The notes under the pieces: model-generated
What the model was told of the DNA's origin: nothing
Database searches by the model: none
Seen by the model: only the letters and a program-made list of their open reading frames with translations
Shown: one piece after another, positions 8,554-16,680 of the stretch
How positions within the stretch are numbered: position 1 is the stretch's first letter
How the letters are laid out: every line of letters begins with the position of its first letter
Program-made: the position numbers and the translations under genes
Assembly (NCBI GenBank): GCA_023419375.1
Contig: JAEZYD010000067.1
Span: 62,001-126,000, forward strand
DNA from: Pseudomonadota bacterium
GTDB taxonomy: Bacteria; Desulfobacterota; Desulfovibrionia; Desulfovibrionales; Desulfovibrionaceae
DNA: 64,000 nt
Direction of reading: 5' to 3'

Positions 8554-8874
8554 ATGCTTGCAATAGACAGAGACAGTTTTGAACAGGAAGTGCTGCAAAG
8601 CAGCGAGCCGGTGGTTGTGGAATTTTGGGGCGAACAGTGCTCCGTTTGCGTGGCCATGATGCCGGAAGTGGAAGAACTGGCAAAAAGTTTTGAGGGCCGG
8701 GTCAAGTTCTGCAAGATTCCCATTGCAGGAAGCCGCAGGCTTTGCATCGAGCTCAAGATCATGACCGTGCCCGTGTTCCTGTTCTACAAGAATGGAGAAC
8801 TGGTAGACCGCGCTGCCAATCAGGATCTGAGCGTGGAAAATATCCGCGCCAAGGCGGAATCCCTGCTTAAATAG
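8554..8874 (+). CDS. Thioredoxin with atypical active site (CSVC)
   Basis: A 106-residue single-domain thioredoxin. Where housekeeping thioredoxins have WCGPC, this one reads FWGEQCSVCVAMMPE, so the CxxC is kept but the Trp-Cys-Gly-Pro context is lost. The cis-proline region TVPVFLFYKNGE is present. It follows trxB by 93 bp and precedes the cysteine desulfidase, suggesting reduction of a pathway-specific disulfide or enzyme. A gcaaggag ribosome site precedes the ATG. Confidence 0.88.
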   Translation: MLAIDRDSFEQEVLQSSEPVVVEFWGEQCSVCVAMMPEVEELAKSFEGRVKFCKIPIAGSRRLCIELKIMTVPVFLFYKNGELVDRAANQDLSVENIRAKAESLLK

Positions 8875-8981
8875 CCTTAAAGGGCGGCGCAACGGTGCTG
8901 GCTGATTTTATCCCTGATCGCAGGCAGACCAAGGACAATACAAACTGGCATGGGGCAGTTGCGCTTACTCACGGGGCGCAC

Positions 8982-10262
8982 ATGACCATGATGGATACTA
9001 TGGATACCTACGCAAAATATCTCGAAATTCTGCGCGAAGAGCTGATCCCGGCCCAGGGCTGCACCGAACCCATCGCCATTGCCTTTGCCGGAGCGCTGGC
9101 CACAAAGGTTCTTGGAACCTTTCCCGATCGTCTGACGGTGGCCTGCAGCGGGAACATGATCAAGAACGCCAAGAGCGTTGTGGTGCCCAATTCCGGCGGG
9201 CAAAAGGGCATTGCCGTTGCCGCTGCGCTCGGCGCGGTGGGGGGCAACCCCGATTTGCAGTTGCAGGTGCTCACCCCGGTCACCCCAGCGGATGCAGAGC
9301 GCGCCCGGCAGCTTGCAGCGGCGGGATTCTGCACGGTGGAGCTGCTCAAGAGCATTGTTAACCTGCACATTCAGGTAACGGCGGTGGCTGGCAACAGCAG
9401 CGCCGTGGTGGAAATTGCCGAGGAGCACACCAACGTGGTGCGCGTTGAAAAGAACGGCAAGATTCTTGAGGGCGGGGAATACAAGCCTGATGTGCAGGGC
9501 CATGAAGAAAGCCGTGCCTTCATGAGCATCGCCGGGATTCTTGATTTTGCCGAAAACTGCAATATCGAAGATGTGCGCGATATTCTGGACAAGCAGATTC
9601 TGTGCAACAGCAATATTGCCGTTGAAGGTCTGAGCCACCAGTATTCCATGGGCGTTGGCCGCTCCCTGCTTGATTCGCGCGGCAGCGATGTGCGCACCCG
9701 GGCCACGGCGGTGGCTGCGGCTGGCTCCGATGCACGCATGGGCGGCAGCGATCTGCCGGTTATCATCAATTCCGGCAGCGGCAATCAGGGTATCACGGTT
9801 TCGCTGCCGGTCATTGAATACGCCCGCGACCTGGGCCTGCCGGACGAAAGGCTTTACCGGGCGCTGCTCATCAGCAACCTTGTGGCCATACACAACAAGT
9901 CGGGCATTGGCAGGCTCTCGGCCTACTGCGGGGCTGTCAGCGCAGCCTGCGGCAGCGGGGCCGCCATTACCTGGATGCACGGCGGCAGCTACCAGCAGAT
10001 TGCCGACACCATCATCAACACTCTGGTCAATGTGTCGGGCATTGTGTGCGATGGCGCAAAAAGCTCGTGCGCGGCCAAGATTTCATCGGCAGTGGATGCC
10101 GCCATCACTGCCCACGATCTCTCCATGCAGGGCAAGGTGTTTCCCGCTGGCGAGGGTATTGTGAAGGGCGATGTGGAAGAAACCATCCGCAGTGTTTCCC
10201 GCTTGGCCCGCGAGGGCATGCGCGAAACAGATATTGAAGTGCTGCATATCATGATTGATTAG
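8982..10262 (+). CDS. L-cysteine desulfidase / serine dehydratase alpha-like Fe-S enzyme (UPF0597 family)
   Basis: About 426 residues. It carries the CyuA/YhaM pattern: QGCTEPIAIAFAGA near the N-terminus with the first cluster cysteine, SGNMIKNAKSVVVPNSGGQKG, INSGSGNQGITVSLPV, YCGAVSAACGSGAA and CDGAKSSCAAK, which carry the remaining cysteines expected to hold a [4Fe-4S] cluster. The family degrades L-cysteine to pyruvate, ammonia and sulfide. It is the last gene of the operon. The start could be any of the ATGs at 8982, 8988, 8991 or 9000; I use the first. Having this enzyme with a thioredoxin pair suggests sulfur-amino-acid catabolism. Confidence 0.87.
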   Translation: MTMMDTMDTYAKYLEILREELIPAQGCTEPIAIAFAGALATKVLGTFPDRLTVACSGNMIKNAKSVVVPNSGGQKGIAVAAALGAVGGNPDLQLQVLTPVTPADAERARQLAAAGFCTVELLKSIVNLHIQVTAVAGNSSAVVEIAEEHTNVVRVEKNGKILEGGEYKPDVQGHEESRAFMSIAGILDFAENCNIEDVRDILDKQILCNSNIAVEGLSHQYSMGVGRSLLDSRGSDVRTRATAVAAAGSDARMGGSDLPVIINSGSGNQGITVSLPVIEYARDLGLPDERLYRALLISNLVAIHNKSGIGRLSAYCGAVSAACGSGAAITWMHGGSYQQIADTIINTLVNVSGIVCDGAKSSCAAKISSAVDAAITAHDLSMQGKVFPAGEGIVKGDVEETIRSVSRLAREGMRETDIEVLHIMID

Positions 10263-10747
10263 GCTGCGGGCCGGGGCCTGGTTCTGGGCCAGTGTCGGAT
10301 CTACAGCCGTGCCGATTTTGCCGCGCCTGTCGGGTTTGAGCCTGGCAGGTGCGGTTGCTTTTGTGGCGGATGTCCGCCGGATTGCAGTTCTGCACAGGGC
10401 GCGCCTTTGCTGGAGCGCAAGGCCACTTGAAAAAGAATCCGCTAACGGATAGGCTCATATATTACACGAGCGCCCAGTGCATTGGCGAGTCTGGTGGGCC
10501 TGCGGGCCTTCCCGGTCTTACTGAAAGCTCCGCCCTGCACGGTGTGCGCGGCAAACCGCAAAAATCTGCGGCCTGCCCGGGGCAATCGTTTTATCCGCCT
10601 GACGGAGCTGCCGTTTTGGCGGCGCAAACCTTTGGCCTGCACGGCCGGGTTTGTCATCAATCCAGCGCGCCCATTTGGCGCGCGCTTCGCCCCGCGTTAT
10701 CTCAAACGCCGCAGGGCCGGAAGCGTCACCAAATTTTGAGGAGCATC
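10263..10747 (+). other. Gene-free interval upstream of ettA with hairpins
   Basis: There is no credible CDS in these 485 bp; the frame that runs into ettA from 10349 lacks protein-like features. Several hairpins are visible: GGCGGA/TCCGCC at 10365-10378, ATCCG-CTAA-CGGAT at 10437-10450, and GCGCGCC/GGCGCGC with a 5-nt loop at 10665-10683. The last lies about 65 bp before the ettA start. A structured leader for ettA is possible. No promoter is convincing. Confidence 0.4.
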
Positions 10748-12430
10748 ATGAGTAACGAACCGGACAAGATTATTTATTCCATGATCCGCGTCACCAAGCG
10801 TCATGGCCAGAAGGAAGTGCTGAAAGACATTTCTCTTTCGTACTTTTACGGGGCCAAAATCGGCGTGCTTGGTTTGAACGGCGCGGGTAAATCCAGCCTG
10901 CTGCGCATTCTGGCAGGCGTGGATCAGGCCTTTGACGGCAAAACCGTGCTGGCCCCGGGCTACACCATCGGCTATCTGGAACAGGAGCCGCTCAAGGACG
11001 AAACCCGCACCGTGCGCGAAGTGGTTGAAGACGGCGTGAGCGACCTCACCGCCATTGCCCGCGAATTTGAAGAAATCAACGCCAAGTTCGCCGAGCCCAT
11101 GGAAGCGGACGAGATGGACGCCCTCATTGCCCGTCAGGCCGAAGTGCAGGAACTCATGGACGCCAAGAACGTCTGGGATCTGGATTCGCGCCTTGAAATG
11201 GCCATGGACGCCCTGCGTTGCCCCCCCGGCGACATGCCCGTTGCCCAGATTTCGGGCGGCGAGCGCCGCCGCGTGGCCCTGTGCCGCCTGCTGCTGGAAT
11301 CGCCCGACATTCTGCTGCTTGACGAACCCACCAACCACCTTGACGCCGAGTCGGTGGCCTGGCTGGAACGCTTCCTCTCCACCTTCCCCGGTACGGTCAT
11401 TGCCGTTACCCATGACCGCTACTTCCTCGACAACGTGGCGGGCTGGATTCTGGAACTGGACCGTGGTCGGGGCATTCCGTGGAAGGGCAACTATTCTTCG
11501 TGGCTGGAGCAGAAGCAGAAGCGCCTTGCCAACGAAGAAAGAACCGAAGCCGACCGCCAGAAGACCCTGCAACGCGAACTGGAGTGGGTGCGCATGTCGC
11601 CCAAGGGCCGTCACGCCAAGGGCAAGGCGCGCCTTAACGCCTACGAGGCCATGCTCTCGCACGAGAGTGAAAAGCGCGCGGCTGATCTGGAAATCTATAT
11701 TCCGCCGGGACAGCGCCTGGGCAAGGTCGTCTTTGAGCTCGAGGGCGTCAGCAAGGGCATGGGCGAAAGGGAATTGATGGAAAACGTCAACGCCATCATC
11801 CCCCCCGGTGCCATTGTGGGCATTATCGGCCCCAACGGCGCGGGCAAGACCACCCTGTTCAAGATGCTTGTGGGGCAGGAAAAGCCCGATACAGGCACGC
11901 TCAAGGTGGGCGAAACCGTGCAGTTTGCCTATGTGGATCAGGGCCGCGAATCGCTCACGCCCGGCAAGACCGTGTATGAGATCATCAGTGACGGCGCAGA
12001 AACCATCAAGCTGGGCGGGCGCGAAGTCAACGCCCGCGCCTACTGCACGCGTTTCAACTTCCACGGGGCTGACCAGCAGAAGAAGGTGGACGTGCTTTCG
12101 GGCGGTGAACGCAACCGCGTACACCTGGCCTGCATGCTCAAGTCCGGCGCAAACGTGCTGCTGCTTGACGAACCCACCAACGATATTGACGTAAACACCA
12201 TGCGCGCCCTTGAAGACGCGCTGGACAACTTTGCCGGTTGCGTGCTGGTCATCAGCCATGACCGCTGGTTCCTGGACCGCGTGGCCACGCACATCATGGC
12301 CTTTGAAGGCGATTCCAGCGTGGTGTTTTATGAAGGCAACTATACGGACTACGAAGAAGACCGTAAAAAGCGGCTCGGCAAGGATGCCGACACGCCGCAC
12401 CGCATCAAGTACCGCAAACTGACGCGTTAG
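10748..12430 (+). CDS. ettA: Energy-dependent translational throttle protein EttA (ABC-F ATPase)
   Basis: A 560-residue protein with two ABC domains and no membrane segments. Domain 1 shows Walker A GLNGAGKSS, signature SGGERRRVAL and LLLDEPTNHLD. Domain 2 shows GPNGAGKTT, LSGGERNRVHLACML and LLLDEPTNDID. The length and the DID variant in the second Walker B match EttA, which sits in the ribosomal E site and gates the first elongation steps according to energy charge. The ATG at 10748 is preceded by gagg; the open frame upstream is not family sequence. It has its own terminator and is not part of the upstream operon's theme. Confidence 0.93.
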   Translation: MSNEPDKIIYSMIRVTKRHGQKEVLKDISLSYFYGAKIGVLGLNGAGKSSLLRILAGVDQAFDGKTVLAPGYTIGYLEQEPLKDETRTVREVVEDGVSDLTAIAREFEEINAKFAEPMEADEMDALIARQAEVQELMDAKNVWDLDSRLEMAMDALRCPPGDMPVAQISGGERRRVALCRLLLESPDILLLDEPTNHLDAESVAWLERFLSTFPGTVIAVTHDRYFLDNVAGWILELDRGRGIPWKGNYSSWLEQKQKRLANEERTEADRQKTLQRELEWVRMSPKGRHAKGKARLNAYEAMLSHESEKRAADLEIYIPPGQRLGKVVFELEGVSKGMGERELMENVNAIIPPGAIVGIIGPNGAGKTTLFKMLVGQEKPDTGTLKVGETVQFAYVDQGRESLTPGKTVYEIISDGAETIKLGGREVNARAYCTRFNFHGADQQKKVDVLSGGERNRVHLACMLKSGANVLLLDEPTNDIDVNTMRALEDALDNFAGCVLVISHDRWFLDRVATHIMAFEGDSSVVFYEGNYTDYEEDRKKRLGKDADTPHRIKYRKLTR

Positions 12431-12436
12431 CCGCCC

Positions 12437-12470
12437 GCCGCCGCGCTGCATCTTGCGGCGCGGCGGCTTT
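12437..12470 (+). terminator. Rho-independent terminator after ettA
   Basis: A perfect 10-bp GC stem, GCCGCCGCGC (12437-12446) with GCGCGGCGGC (12458-12467), and an 11-nt loop followed by TTT. It begins six bases after the ettA stop. Confidence 0.75.
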
Positions 12471-12498
12471 GTATGCGGCGGTTTTCGCCGGAGGGCCA

Positions 12499-14106
12499 AT
12501 GTCGTACACCGTCCTTTCTCCCCTGCGTTTTTTTCTTTCCGGTCTTGGCATTTGCCGCAAATCTGCCAGCGGGCGGCATGCGTTGCCTGCTCTGGCGCTG
12601 TGTTTATTGAGCGCTTTGTTCCCCCTCGGCGCGCAAGGCGCAGCCTTGCCCAATGCGCCAGCAGCGCCGCAGGCCGCGCGCCTCACGCCATCCGGCGGAT
12701 TGCTTGAGGTGGAGCAGCAGGCGTCTGTGGTTTCCGCCGATGGCGCAAGTCAGGTGCGCGTGGTGCTGCCCGCCGGGGCCGAGAATTTTCAGGTCTCCAT
12801 ACCGGGGCACACCATCGTGCGTTGGGCCTTTTTGCCCCAGACGCTCGATCAGGGCGGCAATCTTGCCAAGCTGCGCGAGGAGCGTCAGCACGCGCTCATG
12901 ACCCTTGCGGGCAAGCTTGATGCCGTAAAGGCCCAGCTGGCCCTGTGGGAAGGCGCGCCCGCCGAGGGCAGTTTTCAGGATCTGACCCAGCGCGAAAAGC
13001 GCATGGCCGAAGTGGTGCCGGGCTTGAGCTACGAAAAGGCCGAGCTGGAGCGCCGTCTGGCCCTGCTGAAGCAGGAGTTGCAGCAGTTGCCGCCAAGCCC
13101 AGAGCTGGGGCAGACAGTGCTGATCACCCTGCAAAAGCAGGTATCCGCAACCACGCTGCCTGTACGTTACAGTTATACGCTGCGCAATTGCGGCTGGCGT
13201 CCTGCCTATGTTTTTGACGTGCAGCCCGACAAGGGCAAGGGCGATGCCGTGAGCGTGCGCTTTATGGCCGAGGTTTGGCAGTTTTCCGGCATGGACTGGA
13301 CAGACACGCGCCTGACGCTTGTTTCCCGTGGGCAAGGCCCGCGTGAGCCCATGCCTTTGCCGCACTGGGTGGTTGACTCGCAGCCTCAGCCCGTGGCCCA
13401 GCCCCTTGCCAAGGCGGCCCCGCGCATGCTGATGGCAGCGGATGCCGCCATGCCCGAAGCTGCCCCGGCCCCTGCCGCGCCAGTGGAGGCCGACACCAGC
13501 GGTATGTACGCTGCCTGGACGCCCGGAGAAAAGGGCTTGCCCGAAGGCCGCTCGCGCCTGCTGGTGTTGGCGGACGAATGGAAGGTTCCCTTGCAGTGGC
13601 TGGCGCGTCCCTCCGTGGGCGACAGCCGCGTGTGGCTCATGGCGCGCCATACCCTGCCCGAGGGGCAGGCCTGGCCTGACGGGCAGGCGGAATTCAGCGT
13701 GGACGGCCAGAGCGTCGGCATGGGGCAGTTCCGCCCCAAGGGCAACGAGGTTACGCTCTACTTTGGCGCGGACCCGCGCGTGCAGGTCAATGCCGTTGCC
13801 GATCTGCGTCAGCGCGGCGAAAAGGGCTTTATCGGCAAGAGCCGTACCTGGACATGGGGCTGGACGTATACCGTGCGCAACACCCGCGACAGGGCAGTGA
13901 CCGTGCGTCTTGAGCGGCCCATGCCCATGCTGGTGGATCAGGGCGTTACCGTGACCTACCGCGACAAGCCGCAGGCCCAGCAGGATGCCAAGGAGCATCT
14001 GCTGTTCTGGAATGTTGATGCGCCTGCGGGCGGCAAGGCCGAGGTCAAGCATGAGCTGACCATCACCTCGCCTGTGGAGATTGAGTTGAATCCCGATGCA
14101 CCCTAG
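12499..14106 (+). CDS. DUF4139/DUF4140 (mucoidy-inhibitor-A-like) secreted protein
   Basis: A 535-residue protein starting at the ATG at 12499. A long N-terminal signal with a hydrophobic core (LPALALCLLSALFPLGAQGA) indicates export. The DUF4140-like N-terminal part (VEQQASVVSADGASQVRVVLPAGAENF) is followed by a helical, probably coiled-coil stretch at about residues 105-190. A beta-rich DUF4139-like domain follows (LPVRYSYTLRNCGWRPAYVFDV, and C-terminal WTYTVRNTRDRAVTVRLE). An Ala/Pro-rich linker lies around residues 310-335. The family is widespread and has no settled function. It is monocistronic, with terminators on both sides. Confidence 0.8.
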   Translation: MSYTVLSPLRFFLSGLGICRKSASGRHALPALALCLLSALFPLGAQGAALPNAPAAPQAARLTPSGGLLEVEQQASVVSADGASQVRVVLPAGAENFQVSIPGHTIVRWAFLPQTLDQGGNLAKLREERQHALMTLAGKLDAVKAQLALWEGAPAEGSFQDLTQREKRMAEVVPGLSYEKAELERRLALLKQELQQLPPSPELGQTVLITLQKQVSATTLPVRYSYTLRNCGWRPAYVFDVQPDKGKGDAVSVRFMAEVWQFSGMDWTDTRLTLVSRGQGPREPMPLPHWVVDSQPQPVAQPLAKAAPRMLMAADAAMPEAAPAPAAPVEADTSGMYAAWTPGEKGLPEGRSRLLVLADEWKVPLQWLARPSVGDSRVWLMARHTLPEGQAWPDGQAEFSVDGQSVGMGQFRPKGNEVTLYFGADPRVQVNAVADLRQRGEKGFIGKSRTWTWGWTYTVRNTRDRAVTVRLERPMPMLVDQGVTVTYRDKPQAQQDAKEHLLFWNVDAPAGGKAEVKHELTITSPVEIELNPDAP

Positions 14107-14136
14107 GGGGGCGTCCATCAAAAATTACTAACGATA

Positions 14137-14165
14137 AAGGCCCGCGTAGCAATAACGCGGGCCTT
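14137..14165. terminator. Strong bidirectional terminator
   Basis: An 11-bp perfect stem, AAGGCCCGCGT (14137-14147) with ACGCGGGCCTT (14155-14165), a 7-nt loop, and T-runs in both readings. It separates the plus-strand DUF4139 gene from the convergent SnoaL-like gene. Confidence 0.9.
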
Positions 14166-14227
14166 TTACTCTGCAACAGGCTGTTGGTTGCTCTTGCCGC
14201 GCCCTTGGGCACAAGAACGGTTGTCTG

Positions 14228-14695
14228 CTAGAACATGGTGTTTCCGTTGGCAGATTGGGCTGGGACGTCCTGAATGATATCCCAGTGCTCCACAATCTTA
14301 CCGTTCTTGACGCGGAAGATATCAAAAACTGCCTGCCCCCTGTCCGAAGGGGAATTGGTGGAATGGACCTGCAACCAGACCAGATCGCCAGACGTAGCCG
14401 TGCGCACTATGCGCGCTTTCGACTGCGGTGTTTCCTTAAAAAACTGGCTGAAGTAGTCCACAAAAGGCTTTTTGCCATCCGGAACTTCAGGGTTGTGCTG
14501 TTTGTAGTTTTCGCTGACAACCTCGGCAGCGCGGGCTACCTCATGTTTGTTGAAGAACTGTTCGTAAAAGTTGACGACCAGCTTGAGGTTGGCTTCTTCT
14601 GTCGCGAGGTCGCGGCGGGTATCCTGCGCCATGGCCTGCCCGCCGGTAAGTGCGGTCAGGGCAAGCAGAAACGTCATAATGATGCTGCGAAGCAT
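14228..14695 (-). CDS. Exported SnoaL-like (NTF2-fold) protein
   Basis: 155 residues. A Sec signal peptide (MLRSIIMTFLLALTALTGGQAMAQ) precedes a SnoaL-like domain: NLKLVVNFYEQFFNKHEVARAAEVV, YKQHNP and VFDIFRVKNGKIVEHWDIIQ. The NTF2-like alpha+beta cone binds small hydrophobic molecules; in this subfamily the substrate is generally unknown. It lies 24 bp after the NmrA-like reductase gene on the same strand, so the two form a small operon facing away from an HxlR regulator. Periplasmic location is unusual for SnoaL proteins but is seen in proteobacteria. Confidence 0.82.
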   Translation of the reverse strand: MLRSIIMTFLLALTALTGGQAMAQDTRRDLATEEANLKLVVNFYEQFFNKHEVARAAEVVSENYKQHNPEVPDGKKPFVDYFSQFFKETPQSKARIVRTATSGDLVWLQVHSTNSPSDRGQAVFDIFRVKNGKIVEHWDIIQDVPAQSANGNTMF

Positions 14696-14719
14696 GGTGT
14701 CTCCTGTTCGGGCTGTGGG

Positions 14720-15328
14720 TTAGTAGCCTACAGTGAAGCGTTTGCGCACGTGTTGCGGATGTTCCAGTTCATCAACAAATGCTATGGCATAGTCTTCAAA
14801 GGAAATACTTGAACCATTGGCATTGGTGAGCAGCTGGTCTTCACCCAGACGAAAAATTCCGGTGCGCTCACCATGGACGAACATGGCCGACGGTGAAAGG
14901 AAGGTCCATTCCAGATCGGTTGTTTCGCGCAGGAGTTGCAGAAATTTTGCTCCACCCGAAGCTTCCTTCATATATGCCTCCGGAAAATCGGGCTGATCCA
15001 TCAATCGCTTGCCCGGCGCAACTTCAAGACTGCCAGCGCCGCCAACTACCATATACCGTGCAACGCTGGCGCTGCGCACGGCATTGATAAGCAGTTGCGG
15101 GTCGCTCGCAGAAAAATAGACTGCACTTGCAACAACGTCATGCCCGCGCAACAGATTGGGCAGGTTTTCCGAATCGTATACATCTCCTTTTACTGGTGAA
15201 ACGCCTGGAAGCTGGGCGATTTTTTCCGGATGACGGGCAATGGCCGTGATCTGATGCCCACGACGGGAAAGCTCGGCAAGTATCTGTGAACCTGCATTTC
15301 CTGAAGCGCCAATGAGTGCGATTTTCAT
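14720..15328 (-). CDS. NmrA-like/atypical SDR NAD(P)-binding oxidoreductase
   Basis: 202 residues from the ATG at 15326-15328; the open frame extends further upstream, but the Rossmann motif IALIGASGNAGSQILAEL fixes the start. KGDVYDSENLP and a C-terminal ISFEDYAIAFVDELEHP match YwnB/NmrA-type atypical short-chain reductases. Such proteins act as quinone or flavin reductases or redox sensors. It is divergent from an HxlR regulator, a pairing that often marks response to electrophiles or disulfide stress, and shares its operon with the exported SnoaL-like protein. Confidence 0.87.
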   Translation of the reverse strand: MKIALIGASGNAGSQILAELSRRGHQITAIARHPEKIAQLPGVSPVKGDVYDSENLPNLLRGHDVVASAVYFSASDPQLLINAVRSASVARYMVVGGAGSLEVAPGKRLMDQPDFPEAYMKEASGGAKFLQLLRETTDLEWTFLSPSAMFVHGERTGIFRLGEDQLLTNANGSSISFEDYAIAFVDELEHPQHVRKRFTVGY

Positions 15329-15465
15329 GATATTGTCCTTATGGTTTCTATTTGATACAAGGTCTGTATTCGAGACTAAGGTATACGTGAAAAAAGAAAG
15401 CACGCAAGAAGTCACGGCAAGAGTATCAGGTCATCAAAATGTGACCATGGGCAGCGGGGGAAATT
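15329..15465. promoter_or_regulatory. Divergent NmrA/HxlR control region
   Basis: A 137-bp intergenic region between the reductase and HxlR genes. It contains the partial dyad GGTCT-N7-AGACT (about 15360-15377) and flanking GTAT/ATAC elements, a plausible HxlR dimer site. No single promoter is clear. Confidence 0.35.
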
Positions 15466-15864
15466 ATGAAAGAGACTGAATCGCAGGCAACCGAATTTGA
15501 ACAGCCTTGTCCAATCCGGGATGTTCTTGACCGCATAGGCGACCAGTGGAGCCTGCTGATTCTTGAGGCGCTGGAAGGTAGAACCTTGCGGTTCAGCGAA
15601 CTGCTCCGTGAACTTGGCGATATCTCCAAGCAGATGCTGTCAAAAACGCTCAAGCACCTCGAACAGGATGGGTACATTCAGAGAACCGTTTACCCGGAAG
15701 TGCCACCAAGGGTCGAATATAATCTGGATGATCTGGGAAAATCCTTTCTTGTGCCCATGAAGCAGTTGGTGACCTGGGCGGCAGTAAACCACCGGGCTAT
15801 CTGCAATGCGCGGGCCATGCACACCGAAAAGAGCAAGCAAGGCTCTCCCTACGCACTTCGCTGA
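15466..15864 (+). CDS. HxlR-family winged-helix transcriptional regulator
   Basis: 132 residues. The HxlR signature is present: CPIRDVLDRIGDQWSLLILEAL, then LRFSELLRELGDISKQMLSKTLKHLEQDGYI (recognition helix) and the wing VYPEVPPRVEYNLDDLGKSF. Cys15 sits at the N-terminal position that is redox-active in several HxlR/YodB proteins. It is transcribed away from the NmrA-SnoaL pair and most likely controls it. Confidence 0.9.
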   Translation: MKETESQATEFEQPCPIRDVLDRIGDQWSLLILEALEGRTLRFSELLRELGDISKQMLSKTLKHLEQDGYIQRTVYPEVPPRVEYNLDDLGKSFLVPMKQLVTWAAVNHRAICNARAMHTEKSKQGSPYALR

Positions 15865-15972
15865 GGATTGATTCTGCTGGATTTTTTGCAAGAAGCCCTG
15901 AACCCTCACATTTTTTAGCGAATTGCTCCATTACTTCAGCAGGGGGCCGCCCATGCGGAGATTAATTTGTTC

Positions 15973-16001
15973 TTGACTAGCTACCTTCCGGTAGGTAGTA
16001 A
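15973..16001 (+). promoter_or_regulatory. Promoter with embedded TetR-type palindrome
   Basis: The -35 TTGACT (15973-15978) and -10-like TAGTAA (15996-16001) are 17 bp apart. The spacer holds the palindrome CTACCTTCCGGTAGGTAG (15981-15998), a classic TetR-type operator. Repressor bound here would block RNA polymerase, so the tetR-MFS pair is probably autoregulated. Confidence 0.75.
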
Positions 16002-16066
16002 GTCGGGGCAAGTATAGTGAGATTTTTGCTCACACAGAAATAATGAGCAGGTAAAACCGGGGGCAA

Positions 16067-16672
16067 ATGATGCATGACAAGTCACCATCGATGAACAAAA
16101 TCTGCAAGGTTGCGGTAGAGCACTTTGCAAGGCGTGGGTATGATGCCTCATCCTTGAATGACATTGCCGAGGAAGTCGGCATACGCAAGGCATCGCTTTA
16201 TTCCCATATTTCAGGTAAAAATGAACTCTTTATGGTTGTATTTGCGGACGCTTTGAAAGCTGAAACAGAATTTGTGAATCAGTCATTCAGAGAAGAATCG
16301 TCACGTGATCTGCCTGGATTCAGATATTGCTCTGAACTGGCGGCGCGTTATAGCTCGTCAGCAGAATTACGCTTTTTATTGCGGGCCGCCTATTTTCCAC
16401 CAGCCAGCCTGGGGGCGGATATTGATGCCGGATACGAGGAGTATCTGGGCAATATTTTTTCCGCCTTTGTGCAGAGGTTGTTGTGCGGCAAAACGCAGGT
16501 TGAAGGCCTGTTGGAAACCGAGGCAAATACGTTCGGGCATGCCTATATGGGTATTGTTGACAGCCTGCACGTCAAACTGATTTACACGGATGCTCAGGGC
16601 ACAGACGTTCGATTGCGGGCGATGTTCCGCCTGCTTTCAGATTCTCTTAACCTGGCAGGATTACGGGATTGA
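16067..16672 (+). CDS. TetR-family transcriptional regulator
   Basis: 201 residues. The N-terminal HTH reads ICKVAVEHFARRGYDASSLNDIAEEVGIRKASLYSHISGK, the standard TetR layout; the rest is a helical ligand-binding domain. The start may be either of the adjacent ATGs at 16067 and 16070. It is followed with a near overlap by an MFS drug-type exporter, so the ligand is probably the exported compound. A palindromic operator lies in its promoter. Confidence 0.92.
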   Translation: MMHDKSPSMNKICKVAVEHFARRGYDASSLNDIAEEVGIRKASLYSHISGKNELFMVVFADALKAETEFVNQSFREESSRDLPGFRYCSELAARYSSSAELRFLLRAAYFPPASLGADIDAGYEEYLGNIFSAFVQRLLCGKTQVEGLLETEANTFGHAYMGIVDSLHVKLIYTDAQGTDVRLRAMFRLLSDSLNLAGLRD

Positions 16673-16680
16673 AGAAAGAT

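Noticed and set aside
10349..10747. N-terminal extension of EttA
   Set aside because: The open frame upstream of 10748 has no ABC-F sequence and the ATG at 10748 has a ribosome site and gives the usual length.
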